Counted from the first letter of the stretch, positions 1-4,770 are shown. The stretch is 5,322 nt of DNA from Solirubrobacteraceae bacterium (GCA_019683665.1 JADGIB010000255.1:1-5322); one strand, 5' to 3'. Made by a program: numbers and translations. Notes: a model not told the origin generated them from the sequence alone.

Positions 1-120
1 CCCACCTCGTCACGACTCCTCTGTGCGCTCGAGCCCCTGCATCGGCTCTCAGTCTCCCCCGCGTGGCGCACCGGAAACGGGGTCCGGGGGCGGGGACGCG
101 GACGACCGTACGAGGACGGG

Positions 121-144
121 GTTCGGCATCCGAGCGGCGGGTAG
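121..144 (+). promoter_or_regulatory. Weak candidate stress-type promoter for the catalase gene
   Basis: GTTC at 121-124 and GGGTAG at 139-144 are separated by 14 bases. This resembles the GTTT-N14/16-GGGTA pattern of general-stress sigma factors (SigB/SigF type) in Gram-positive bacteria. Transcription would start near 151, giving a leader of about 30 nt before the catalase start. A stress-controlled catalase would make sense, but in G-rich DNA this match could easily arise by chance. No TTGACA/TATAAT-like pair is visible in 1-170. Confidence 0.25.
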
Positions 145-170
145 CCGGGGATGACGCCGTCCACGACCCC

Positions 171-176
171 AGGAGG
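171..176 (+). promoter_or_regulatory. Shine-Dalgarno site of the catalase gene
   Basis: AGGAGG lies five bases before the ATG at 182. It is a full match to the anti-Shine-Dalgarno sequence and fixes the catalase start. It is the only strong ribosome binding site in the window; gcvH, the hydrolase gene, ftsZ and ftsQ have nothing comparable before their starts. Confidence 0.85.
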
Positions 177-181
177 CCCAG

Positions 182-1120
182 ATGATCCTGCGCATCGATC
201 GCCTGCAGACCGAGATGCCGCCGCCGTCCTCGCCCGACCCGCAGGGCGCCGCCGCCGTGCAGGAGCTGATGGGCGGCAAGTACGGCGAGATGTCGACGCT
301 GATGAACTACACGTTCCAGTCGTTCAACTTCCGCAACCGCCAGGGCGCCCGGCCCTTCTACGACCTCATCGCGAACATCGCGGCCGAGGAGTACGGGCAC
401 ATCGAGCTCGTCGGGACGACGATCGCGACGATGCTGACCGGGGCCGACATCGACTCCGCCCTCGAGCAGGGCCGCAACTACCAGCACTTCATCGCCGGCG
501 GCAAGGGCGTGCTGCCCCAGGACTCGATGGGCAAGCCGTGGAGCGGCGACTACGTGACGTCGACCGGCGACCTCATCGAGGACCTCGTCCACAACTTCTT
601 CCTCGAGACCGGCGCGCGCAACAACAAGCTCAAGGTCCACCAGATGGTCGACCACCCGGCGGCGCGGGCGCTGACCGGCTACCTGCTCGTGCGCGGCGGC
701 GTCCACCAGGTCGCCTACGCGCGCGCGGTCGAGAACCTGACCGGCGCGAACCTCATGAAGCTGTTCCCGTCGCCGCGGATCCCGACCGAGAAGATCCCCG
801 AGTGCCGACCGCACCTGGAGCGCGGAGAGCACCTGAAGCTCTACCGCTTCTCGCCGAAGGACTACCAGGAGATCGTCGCGGTCTTCAACGGCCCGCACCC
901 GGAGACCGGCGAGGAGCTCCAGGTCGTCGACCAGGCGCCGGAGGGCTTCCCGCCGCACGACCTCCCCGAGCAGGAGGACGTCTTCGCGCCGTCCTACGCG
1001 CCCGAGGAGATCGCCGAGATCGCGAGGAAGCTGCGCACGGCCGCGGGCCTGCCCGACGAGCCGCTGGGCGAGGTCGCCTCGACCGGCCGCTTCGAGAAGA
1101 TCAAGGAGAAGCTGTCCTGA
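182..1120 (+). CDS. Manganese (non-heme) catalase
   Basis: This 312-aa cytoplasmic enzyme should disproportionate hydrogen peroxide to water and oxygen at a di-manganese centre. All five metal ligands known from the Lactobacillus plantarum enzyme have counterparts at matching spacing: Glu36 (GGKYGEMSTLMNYTFQS), Glu70 and His73 (AAEEYGHIEL), Glu142 (FFLETGARNNK) and His175 (RGGVHQVAYA). The ferritin-like four-helix bundle covers roughly residues 20-190. The remainder is the usual C-terminal extension that wraps a neighbouring subunit in the hexamer. Length is normal for the family, and the start MILRIDRLQTE matches family N-termini and sits behind a strong AGGAGG. It is a single-gene unit convergent with gcvH; its last codons and stop form the left arm of a hairpin. 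No heme-catalase motifs are present. The Salmonella relative is called KatN. Confidence 0.97.
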   Translation: MILRIDRLQTEMPPPSSPDPQGAAAVQELMGGKYGEMSTLMNYTFQSFNFRNRQGARPFYDLIANIAAEEYGHIELVGTTIATMLTGADIDSALEQGRNYQHFIAGGKGVLPQDSMGKPWSGDYVTSTGDLIEDLVHNFFLETGARNNKLKVHQMVDHPAARALTGYLLVRGGVHQVAYARAVENLTGANLMKLFPSPRIPTEKIPECRPHLERGEHLKLYRFSPKDYQEIVAVFNGPHPETGEELQVVDQAPEGFPPHDLPEQEDVFAPSYAPEEIAEIARKLRTAAGLPDEPLGEVASTGRFEKIKEKLS

Positions 1121-1150
1121 CGCCGGCCCAGGGGGCCGGGTCAGGACTGC
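1111..1150 (+). terminator. Long hairpin overlapping the catalase stop codon
   Basis: The stem joins CCGGCCC (1123-1129) to GGGCCGG (1133-1139) across an AGG loop. Past a single bulged G at 1122 it continues with TCCTGAC (1115-1121) against GTCAGGA (1140-1146), then three more pairs around one T-T mismatch. This gives about 17 base pairs, with the catalase TGA (1118-1120) inside the left arm. There is no T run on either side, so classical intrinsic termination is uncertain. Its place between convergent genes fits a two-way terminator or 3'-end stabiliser. Confidence 0.55.
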
Positions 1151-1187
1151 GGGTGTTCGCCCTGGGGGCGAAACCCGCGGTCGCGCC
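1121..1187. repeat. 67-bp hairpin-pair repeat, copy 1
   Basis: This copy is 65/67 identical to 1206-1272; the differences are T1148 versus A1233 and G1183 versus A1268. The unit carries two palindromes: CCGGCCC-AGG-GGGCCGG (1123-1139), and GCGGGT plus TTCGCCC pairing with GGGCGAA plus ACCCGC (1149-1178), which has a TGG loop and one bulged G. It lies entirely between the catalase stop and gcvH. It looks like a dispersed intergenic palindromic element, but whether it recurs elsewhere in the genome cannot be seen from here. Confidence 0.9.
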
Positions 1188-1205
1188 ACGCGAGAGCGCG
1201 CGACC
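1179..1205. repeat. Spacer hairpin between the two repeat copies
   Basis: GGTCGCGC (1179-1186) pairs perfectly with GCGCGACC (1198-1205) across an 11-base loop. It fills the 18-base spacer between the copies and borrows the last bases of copy 1, so the whole region 1111-1263 can fold into five consecutive hairpins. Confidence 0.7.
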
Positions 1206-1272
1206 CGCCGGCCCAGGGGGCCGGGTCAGGACAGCGGGTGTTCGCCCTGGGGGCGAAACCCGCGGTCACGCC
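1206..1272. repeat. 67-bp hairpin-pair repeat, copy 2
   Basis: This second copy of the unit is offset by 85 bp in the same orientation. Its hairpins are CCGGCCC (1208-1214) with GGGCCGG (1218-1224), and GCGGGT/TTCGCCC (1234-1247, one bulged G) with GGGCGAA/ACCCGC (1251-1263). On the minus strand it begins 14 bases after the gcvH stop, so it may serve as the gcvH transcript end. GTCAGGACAGC at 1225-1235 is also the exact reverse complement of 1111-1121 at the catalase 3' end. Confidence 0.9.
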
Positions 1273-1286
1273 CTCACGGTCACGAC

Positions 1287-1673
1287 TTACGAGAGGCTTG
1301 CGACGTAGGCCGCCTGGTCGAGCAGGGCGGCCTGCTCGCTCTCGTCGCTGATGCGGACCTTGACGATCCAGCCCTCGCCGTAGGGGTCGTCGTTGATCGC
1401 CTCCGGCGTGTCGGCGAGGGCGGTGTTCACCTCGACGATCTCGCCCGACAGGGGCGCGATCACGTCCGAGACGGCCTTGACCGACTCGACCTCTGCGTAG
1501 GGCTCGTCCTTCGTCACGGTCGTGCCGACCTCCGGCGGGTCGACGAACACGACCTCGCCGAGGGCGTCCTGCGCGTACCACGTGATGCCGAACGTGGCAG
1601 TGTCCCCCTCGATGCGCACCCAGTCGTGCTCGGGGTGGTACAGCAGGTCGGTCGGATACGAAGCCTCAGCCAT
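1287..1673 (-). CDS. gcvH: Glycine cleavage system H protein
   Basis: This 128-aa cytoplasmic lipoyl carrier shuttles the aminomethyl group between the P, T and L proteins during glycine cleavage. The family start is plain (YPTDLLYHPEHDWVR, residues 6-20), followed by FGITWYAQDALGEVVFVDPP (28-47). The lipoylation site is ESVKAVSD with Lys66. The later SGEIVEVN (76-83) and DPYGEGWIVKV (96-106) motifs are also typical. Length is normal. The start at 1673 is chosen because the conserved N-terminus follows directly; a longer open frame continues upstream but only as the shadow of the hydrolase gene. gcvP, gcvT and lpd are not in the window, so it stands apart from them. The start codon overlaps that of the divergent hydrolase gene, and no Shine-Dalgarno is present. 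Confidence 0.97.
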   Translation of the reverse strand: MAEASYPTDLLYHPEHDWVRIEGDTATFGITWYAQDALGEVVFVDPPEVGTTVTKDEPYAEVESVKAVSDVIAPLSGEIVEVNTALADTPEAINDDPYGEGWIVKVRISDESEQAALLDQAAYVASLS

Positions 1674-2454
1674 GCGCGGGACGCTAGCAGTCGCCGCGGT
1701 GGCGGTGGCGCTCGGGCTCGCGCCGGCCGCCGACGGGGCGGCCGGGCCCGCGCGGCCGCGGGCGGCCGAGCCCGATCCGCCCGCGCTCGTGACCGAGGCG
1801 TCGCTGCGCCGGGCGCGCGCCTGGGCGGCCCGCCGGGCGGGCCGCGTCGCCTTCGCGGTCCGGGTGCCGGGGCGCCTGAGCGGGCTGCGCAGCGACGAGG
1901 CGTTCCCGTCGGCCAGCGTGGTGAAGGCGATGCTCCTCGTCGCCGCCCTGCGCGAGGCGCGGAGCCGGCCGCTGCGCCGCGCCGAGCGCGCCGACCTGGC
2001 GCCGATGGTGCGCCGCTCCGACAACGACGCCGCCCGCCGCGTCGCCGCGCGCGTCGGCGACGGCGGCCTGCTCGCGGTCGGCCGCGCCGCCGGGATGCGG
2101 GGCCTCGACGTGTCGGGCCCGCTGTTCGACACGCGCGTGACGGCCGCCGACCAGGCGCGCCTGTTCTGGCGGCTGGAGCGGCTCGTGCCGCGCCGCCACC
2201 GCGGCTTCGCGCTGGCGCTGCTGGCGACCGTCGTCGCGCGCCAGTCGTGGGGCGTGCCGCGCGCGCTGCGCCCGCGCGGCTACGCGGTCGCGTTCAAGGG
2301 CGGCTGGCGGCGCGGGCTCGTCGGCCAGGTCGCGCTCGTCGCGCGCGACGGCCGGCGGGCGGCGCTCGCCGTGCTGACGTCGGGCGCTCCCTCGACGGCC
2401 TACGCGGTGGCGACCATCGAGGGCGTCGCCCGTCGCGTCATGAGTTCTGGATGA
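1672..2454 (+). CDS. Secreted class A beta-lactamase-like serine hydrolase
   Basis: This 260-aa protein has a putative signal peptide: MRGT, then a hydrophobic stretch at residues 5-19 (LAVAAVAVALGLAPA), with likely cleavage after an Ala near 18-24. Three serine penicillin-recognising motifs appear in order: Ser82-Val-Val-Lys85 (SxxK nucleophile), Ser116-Asp-Asn118 (SDN) and Lys209-Gly-Gly211 (KTG-like, in AFKGGWRRG). VTAADQARLFWRL (156-168) matches the helix after the omega loop, but no Glu166-like ExxLN motif precedes it, so efficient beta-lactam hydrolysis is doubtful. A cell-wall D,D-peptidase or esterase role outside the membrane is as likely; the substrate is unknown. The ATG at 1672 is chosen because the signal peptide follows at once; the frame is open further back but overlaps gcvH. 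The 3' end overlaps the minus-strand small ORF by 17 bp. Confidence 0.85.
   Translation: MRGTLAVAAVAVALGLAPAADGAAGPARPRAAEPDPPALVTEASLRRARAWAARRAGRVAFAVRVPGRLSGLRSDEAFPSASVVKAMLLVAALREARSRPLRRAERADLAPMVRRSDNDAARRVAARVGDGGLLAVGRAAGMRGLDVSGPLFDTRVTAADQARLFWRLERLVPRRHRGFALALLATVVARQSWGVPRALRPRGYAVAFKGGWRRGLVGQVALVARDGRRAALAVLTSGAPSTAYAVATIEGVARRVMSSG
1681..1686 (-). promoter_or_regulatory. Candidate -10 element for leaderless gcvH transcription
   Basis: On the minus strand TAGCGT fits the TANNNT -10 pattern and ends seven bases before the gcvH ATG. Transcription would therefore begin at or within a base or two of the A of the start codon. That, plus the lack of a Shine-Dalgarno, suggests a leaderless mRNA, which is common in Actinobacteria. 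No convincing -35 is seen 16-18 bp upstream (GCCACC at 17 bp). The element lies inside the signal-peptide codons of the hydrolase gene. Confidence 0.4.
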
Positions 2455-2584
2455 GCTTCGTCGGGTACGAGTGGACGAGCAGATCGGTGAGCAGCTCGTC
2501 GAGGTCCTGCTCCGTCGATGCCTTCAGGGCGCGAAGGTGCTCGGCGAGCTCCCTGGGCGTCATCGTCTTCATGTTCGGGGTCAT
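2438..2584 (-). CDS. Small hypothetical protein (48 aa) downstream of ftsZ
   Basis: I do not recognise this protein. It starts MTPNMKTMTPRELAEHLRAL and ends in PTKLIQNS. Residues 9-39 look like one or two amphipathic, acidic helices (RELAEHLRALKAS, then EQDLDELLTDLLVHSY). Of its 48 sense codons, 44 end in G or C, while the opposite-strand frame over the same bases shows poorer third-position bias, which supports coding on the minus strand. Met5 (2572) and Met8 (2563) are alternative starts; none has a Shine-Dalgarno. The frame is the same as ftsZ and stays open back to the ftsZ stop, but has no ATG, GTG or TTG there. The gene is 150 bp after ftsZ and could be co-transcribed with it. Its 3' end overlaps the hydrolase gene tail to tail. 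It could be a small adaptor, or a chance ORF. Confidence 0.5.
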   Translation of the reverse strand: MTPNMKTMTPRELAEHLRALKASTEQDLDELLTDLLVHSYPTKLIQNS

Positions 2585-2602
2585 CGGACCGGCGGCGGTC
2601 CG
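2585..2602 (-). other. Perfect 7-bp hairpin abutting the small-ORF start
   Basis: CGGACCG (2585-2591) pairs with CGGTCCG (2596-2602) across a GCGG loop. On the minus-strand transcript it ends exactly at the ATG of the 48-aa ORF, occupying the place of a ribosome binding site. It may restrict initiation, mark a later start (Met5 or Met8), or be a chance palindrome in GC-rich sequence. Confidence 0.4.
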
Positions 2603-2675
2603 GCTGATGTCGGGGCTCGGACGAATGTCCAGGCCGCTGGTGGACGGGACGTGAGACAGGGTAGTCCGAGTTGTC

Positions 2676-2703
2676 GAGCGCCGCCCAGCGGTGGTCGGCG
2701 CTC
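2676..2703 (-). terminator. Candidate ftsZ transcript-end hairpin
   Basis: GAGCGCCG (2676-2683) pairs perfectly with CGGCGCTC (2696-2703) over a 12-base loop, 31 bases after the ftsZ stop on the minus strand. No T run follows (GACAACTCGG), so termination may be partial. If it terminates, the 48-aa ORF would need its own promoter, for which only a lone TACCCT (2658-2663) is visible. Confidence 0.4.
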
Positions 2704-2734
2704 TGACCTGCCCGGGACGACCCGCCCCGCGCGC

Positions 2735-3817
2735 TCAGCGCAGGAAGGGCGGGATGTCGATGTCGTCGTCGCTGATCTCGAGCGAGCTGCGCTGCCGCTC
2801 GTCGAGGCGCACGTCGCGGTCGCGCCGGCGCGTGCGGGTCTCCTCGCGCGCGGCCGACGGGCGCGCGCGCCCGTGGTCGAAGCCGGTCGCGATGACGGTG
2901 ACGCGGACCTCGTCGCTCATCTCCTGGTCGATGACCGCGCCGAAGATGATGTTCGCGCTCGGGTCGGTCGCCGCGTTGACGATCTCGGCCGCCTCGTTGA
3001 CCTCGAAGAGGCCGAGGTCCGCCCCGCCGGTGATGTTCAGCAGGATGCCGGTGGCGCCCTCGACCGACTCCTCCAGCAGCGGCGAGGAGATCGCCATCTT
3101 GGCCGCCTCGGCGGCGCGGTTCTCGCCCGAGGCCGAGCCGATGCCCATGAGGGCGGAGCCCGCGTCCTGCATGATCGTGCGGACGTCAGCGAAGTCGAGG
3201 TTGATGAGGCCGGGGATCGTGATGAGGTCGGTGATGCCCTGCACGCCCTGGCGTAGGACGTTGTCGGCCTCGCGGAAGGCGTCGAGGATCGAGGTGCGCC
3301 GCTCGATGACGCTGAGGAGCTTCTCGTTCGGGATCACGATCAGCGTGTCGACGACCTCGCGCAGGCGGGCGATGCCCTCCTCGGCCTGGCGCGTGCGCTG
3401 CGTGCCCTCGAACTCGAACGGCTTGGTGACGACGCCGACGGTGAGCGCGCCGATCTCGTTCTTGGCGATGTCGGCGATGACCGGCGCCGCACCGGTGCCG
3501 GTGCCGCCGCCCTCGCCGGCGGTGACGAAGACCATGTCGGCGCCCTTGAGCGCCTCCTTGATCTCGTCGCGCGACTCCGCGGCCGCGCCGTGACCGATCT
3601 CGGGGTTGGCGCCGGCGCCGAGCCCCTTCGTGAGTTCGTGGCCGATGTTCAGCTTGATGTCGGCCTCGGTCATCTGCAGCGCCTGGGCGTCGGTGTTGGC
3701 CGAGATGAACTCGACCCCGCGCAGGCCGGCGTCGACCATCCGGCTCACGGCGTTGGTCCCGCCGCCGCCGACGCCGACGACCTTGATGACGGCCAGGTAG
3801 CTGCCGCTGCTCTCCAT
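2735..3817 (-). CDS. ftsZ: Cell division GTPase FtsZ
   Basis: This 360-aa tubulin homologue polymerises with GTP at midcell into the Z ring that recruits the divisome. The N-terminal GTPase domain has VVGVGGGGTNAVSRM (13-27) and the tubulin signature GGGTGTG at 103-109. The T7 loop NLDFAD (Asn206, Asp208, Asp211), which completes the GTPase site of the next subunit, is intact. The C-terminal domain runs to about 314, followed by a short, highly charged Arg/Asp/Glu linker (315-348) and the conserved tail DDDIDIPPFLR that binds membrane anchors. No FtsA gene is nearby, so SepF is the expected partner. The start at 3817 (MESSGSYLAVIK) matches actinobacterial FtsZ; an in-frame ATG at 3898 would add 27 residues but lies at the promoter and encodes an unconserved stretch. 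No Shine-Dalgarno is evident. Expression is probably from the promoter at 3888-3917. Confidence 0.98.
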   Translation of the reverse strand: MESSGSYLAVIKVVGVGGGGTNAVSRMVDAGLRGVEFISANTDAQALQMTEADIKLNIGHELTKGLGAGANPEIGHGAAAESRDEIKEALKGADMVFVTAGEGGGTGTGAAPVIADIAKNEIGALTVGVVTKPFEFEGTQRTRQAEEGIARLREVVDTLIVIPNEKLLSVIERRTSILDAFREADNVLRQGVQGITDLITIPGLINLDFADVRTIMQDAGSALMGIGSASGENRAAEAAKMAISSPLLEESVEGATGILLNITGGADLGLFEVNEAAEIVNAATDPSANIIFGAVIDQEMSDEVRVTVIATGFDHGRARPSAAREETRTRRRDRDVRLDERQRSSLEISDDDIDIPPFLR

Positions 3818-3857
3818 GTAATGGGTGTCCGAGTCTCTAGGTAGCGTTGAGGGTTTT

Positions 3858-3883
3858 GGCGCGCTTTCCGGGGAAATCGCGCC
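3858..3883 (-). other. Hairpin at the predicted 5' end of ftsZ mRNA
   Basis: GGCGCG (3858-3863) pairs with CGCGCC (3878-3883), and inside it TTTC (3865-3868) pairs with GAAA (3873-3876) around a CGGG loop, with one C-T mismatch between the two helices. On the minus strand the predicted transcription start (about 3881-3883) coincides with the first base of the hairpin, leaving about 40 nt of leader between it and the ftsZ ATG. A 5'-terminal stem could protect the message or modulate FtsZ output. The structure is seen; the function is inferred. Confidence 0.5.
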
Positions 3884-3887
3884 AGCC

Positions 3888-3917
3888 ACGGTATGCACGG
3901 GGTTTCGGAAAAGTCAA
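3888..3917 (-). promoter_or_regulatory. Predicted ftsZ promoter
   Basis: On the minus strand TTGACT (3912-3917) and TACCGT (3888-3893) are separated by 18 bp, a good housekeeping-sigma pattern (TTGACA and TANNNT). It lies wholly in the ftsQ-ftsZ gap, in the least GC-rich part of the intergenic DNA. The expected start is near 3881, giving a leader of about 65 nt. A dedicated ftsZ promoter is usual in Actinobacteria. Confidence 0.65.
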
Positions 3918-3933
3918 CGCGAAGCCTAGCGCC

Positions 3934-3947
3934 GCAACGATCGTTGC
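3934..3947. promoter_or_regulatory. Perfect 14-bp palindrome upstream of the ftsZ promoter
   Basis: GCAACGATCGTTGC is a perfect inverted repeat with no spacer. It sits 16 bp upstream of the ftsZ -35, with its centre about 59 bp before the predicted start. Symmetry and position suit an operator for a dimeric activator or repressor, but I cannot match it to a known regulator. It contains the core CGATCG, which is frequent in GC-rich genomes. Confidence 0.4.
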
Positions 3948-3950
3948 AGA

Positions 3951-3986
3951 TCGCGGAACTCTCGATCGGCACCCGAGAGTCCGCGA
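3951..3986 (-). terminator. Hairpin just after ftsQ, probable murC-ftsQ transcript end
   Basis: The arms at 3951-3964 (TCGCGGAACTCTCG) and 3974-3986 (CGAGAGTCCGCGA) pair over 13 bp with a single bulged A and a 9-base loop. On the minus strand the stem begins 10 bases after the ftsQ stop. It is followed by TCTGCAACGA with no T run. It may end or weaken transcription from upstream, leaving ftsZ to its own promoter, or may stabilise the ftsQ 3' end. Confidence 0.55.
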
Positions 3987-3996
3987 TCCGACACCA

Positions 3997-4770
3997 TCAA
4001 CCTGTGGTCGAGGTTGAGACTTCGCCCGAGGGCGGCTCCGTCGTGGTCGCGAATCCGCCGGCCGCCGGCCGCTCCGGGAGCCGCACGTCGACGTAGGTCG
4101 CCCCCGCCGACGACTCGTCGCTGAGGACCCGCGCCGCCGCGACCCACTTGGCGCGCGGGCGCTGGTCGTCGCCGAAGAGGATCTGCGGCCCGCCCCGCAT
4201 GACGGCCACGAAGCCGCGCTCGCCGTGCTCGACGCGGTCGATGTGGCGGCGCAGCGCCTTCGGCGCCGCGGCCGCGAGCGCGAGCGTCCGCCGCGTCGCG
4301 CGGTCGGTCACCCGCCCCCCGCCCGGGAGCGCCGAGACGGCGACCGCCGGGAGCCCGTCGGTCGAGATCCGCCCGCGCAGCAGCGTGCCGTCGGCGGCGA
4401 CCGGGACCCGCTCCCCGTTGGCGGCGAGCGCGGCGACCGGCGTGCGCTCGACGACGTCGATGCGCAGCTCGTGCGGCGGGTGGGCCTCGACGCGCAGGTC
4501 CTTGACCTGGGGGTAGACGGCGACCGCCCGCCGCAGCCGGCCGGCGTCGACGTGGAGCGTCGTCATCTCGCGCGCGGTCTGGTCCAGCGCCCGGCGGACC
4601 TCCTGCGCCCCCGGCCCGGAGACGCCGGTGATCGTCACCCGCTCGACCCGCACGAGGCCGGAGTCGCGCAGCCAGAACCAGCCCCCGGTGGCGGCGAGGG
4701 CGAGCACGAGCGCGACGGCGACCCAGACGCGGGCGCGCGCGCGCAGCAGTCGGCGGGTGGCGACGGCCAT
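3997..4770 (-). CDS. ftsQ: Cell division protein FtsQ/DivIB
   Basis: This 257-aa single-pass membrane protein scaffolds the FtsB/FtsL part of the divisome. A basic cytoplasmic tail (residues 1-14, rich in Arg) precedes one transmembrane helix (about 15-34, VWVAVALVLALAATGGWFWL). The external POTRA domain spans about 38-110, starting LVRVERVTITGVSG and ending with PHELRIDVVERTPVA, the usual POTRA-to-beta junction. The beta domain follows to about 235 and closes with YVDVRLPERPAAGG. A Thr/Ser/Pro-rich tail (240-257) ends the protein. It starts 45 bp after murC in the same direction and is probably co-transcribed with it. No murB or ddl lies between. The ATG at 4770 is placed directly before the basic tail; no strong Shine-Dalgarno is seen. 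Confidence 0.94.
   Translation of the reverse strand: MAVATRRLLRARARVWVAVALVLALAATGGWFWLRDSGLVRVERVTITGVSGPGAQEVRRALDQTAREMTTLHVDAGRLRRAVAVYPQVKDLRVEAHPPHELRIDVVERTPVAALAANGERVPVAADGTLLRGRISTDGLPAVAVSALPGGGRVTDRATRRTLALAAAAPKALRRHIDRVEHGERGFVAVMRGGPQILFGDDQRPRAKWVAAARVLSDESSAGATYVDVRLPERPAAGGFATTTEPPSGEVSTSTTG

Noticed and set aside
1..24. Start of a divergent minus-strand gene (AGAGGAG before a possible GTG at 5-3)
   Set aside because: Only one codon would be inside the window and the spacing of about 10 bases is loose; it cannot be supported.
1121..1272. CRISPR array
   Set aside because: There are only two units, each 67 bp and composed of hairpins, with an 18-bp spacer that itself forms a palindrome. 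This does not fit repeat-spacer architecture, and no cas genes are present.
1264..1284. Short direct repeat GGTCACG (1264-1270 and 1278-1284)
   Set aside because: Seven bases are too short to mean anything in this composition; probably chance.
151..1308. 385-codon plus-strand open frame over the catalase gene
   Set aside because: It is an Arg/Pro/Asp-rich shadow of the manganese catalase, whose own frame has a strong Shine-Dalgarno and every metal ligand.
2471..3256. 261-codon plus-strand open frame over ftsZ, and a second at 2691-3593
   Set aside because: Both are antisense shadows of ftsZ. The first starts inside the small-ORF region with poor third-position G/C.
3818..3898. Longer FtsZ starting at the ATG at 3898
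   Set aside because: The extra 27 residues are not part of any FtsZ N-terminus known to me, and this ATG lies at the -10 region of the predicted promoter.
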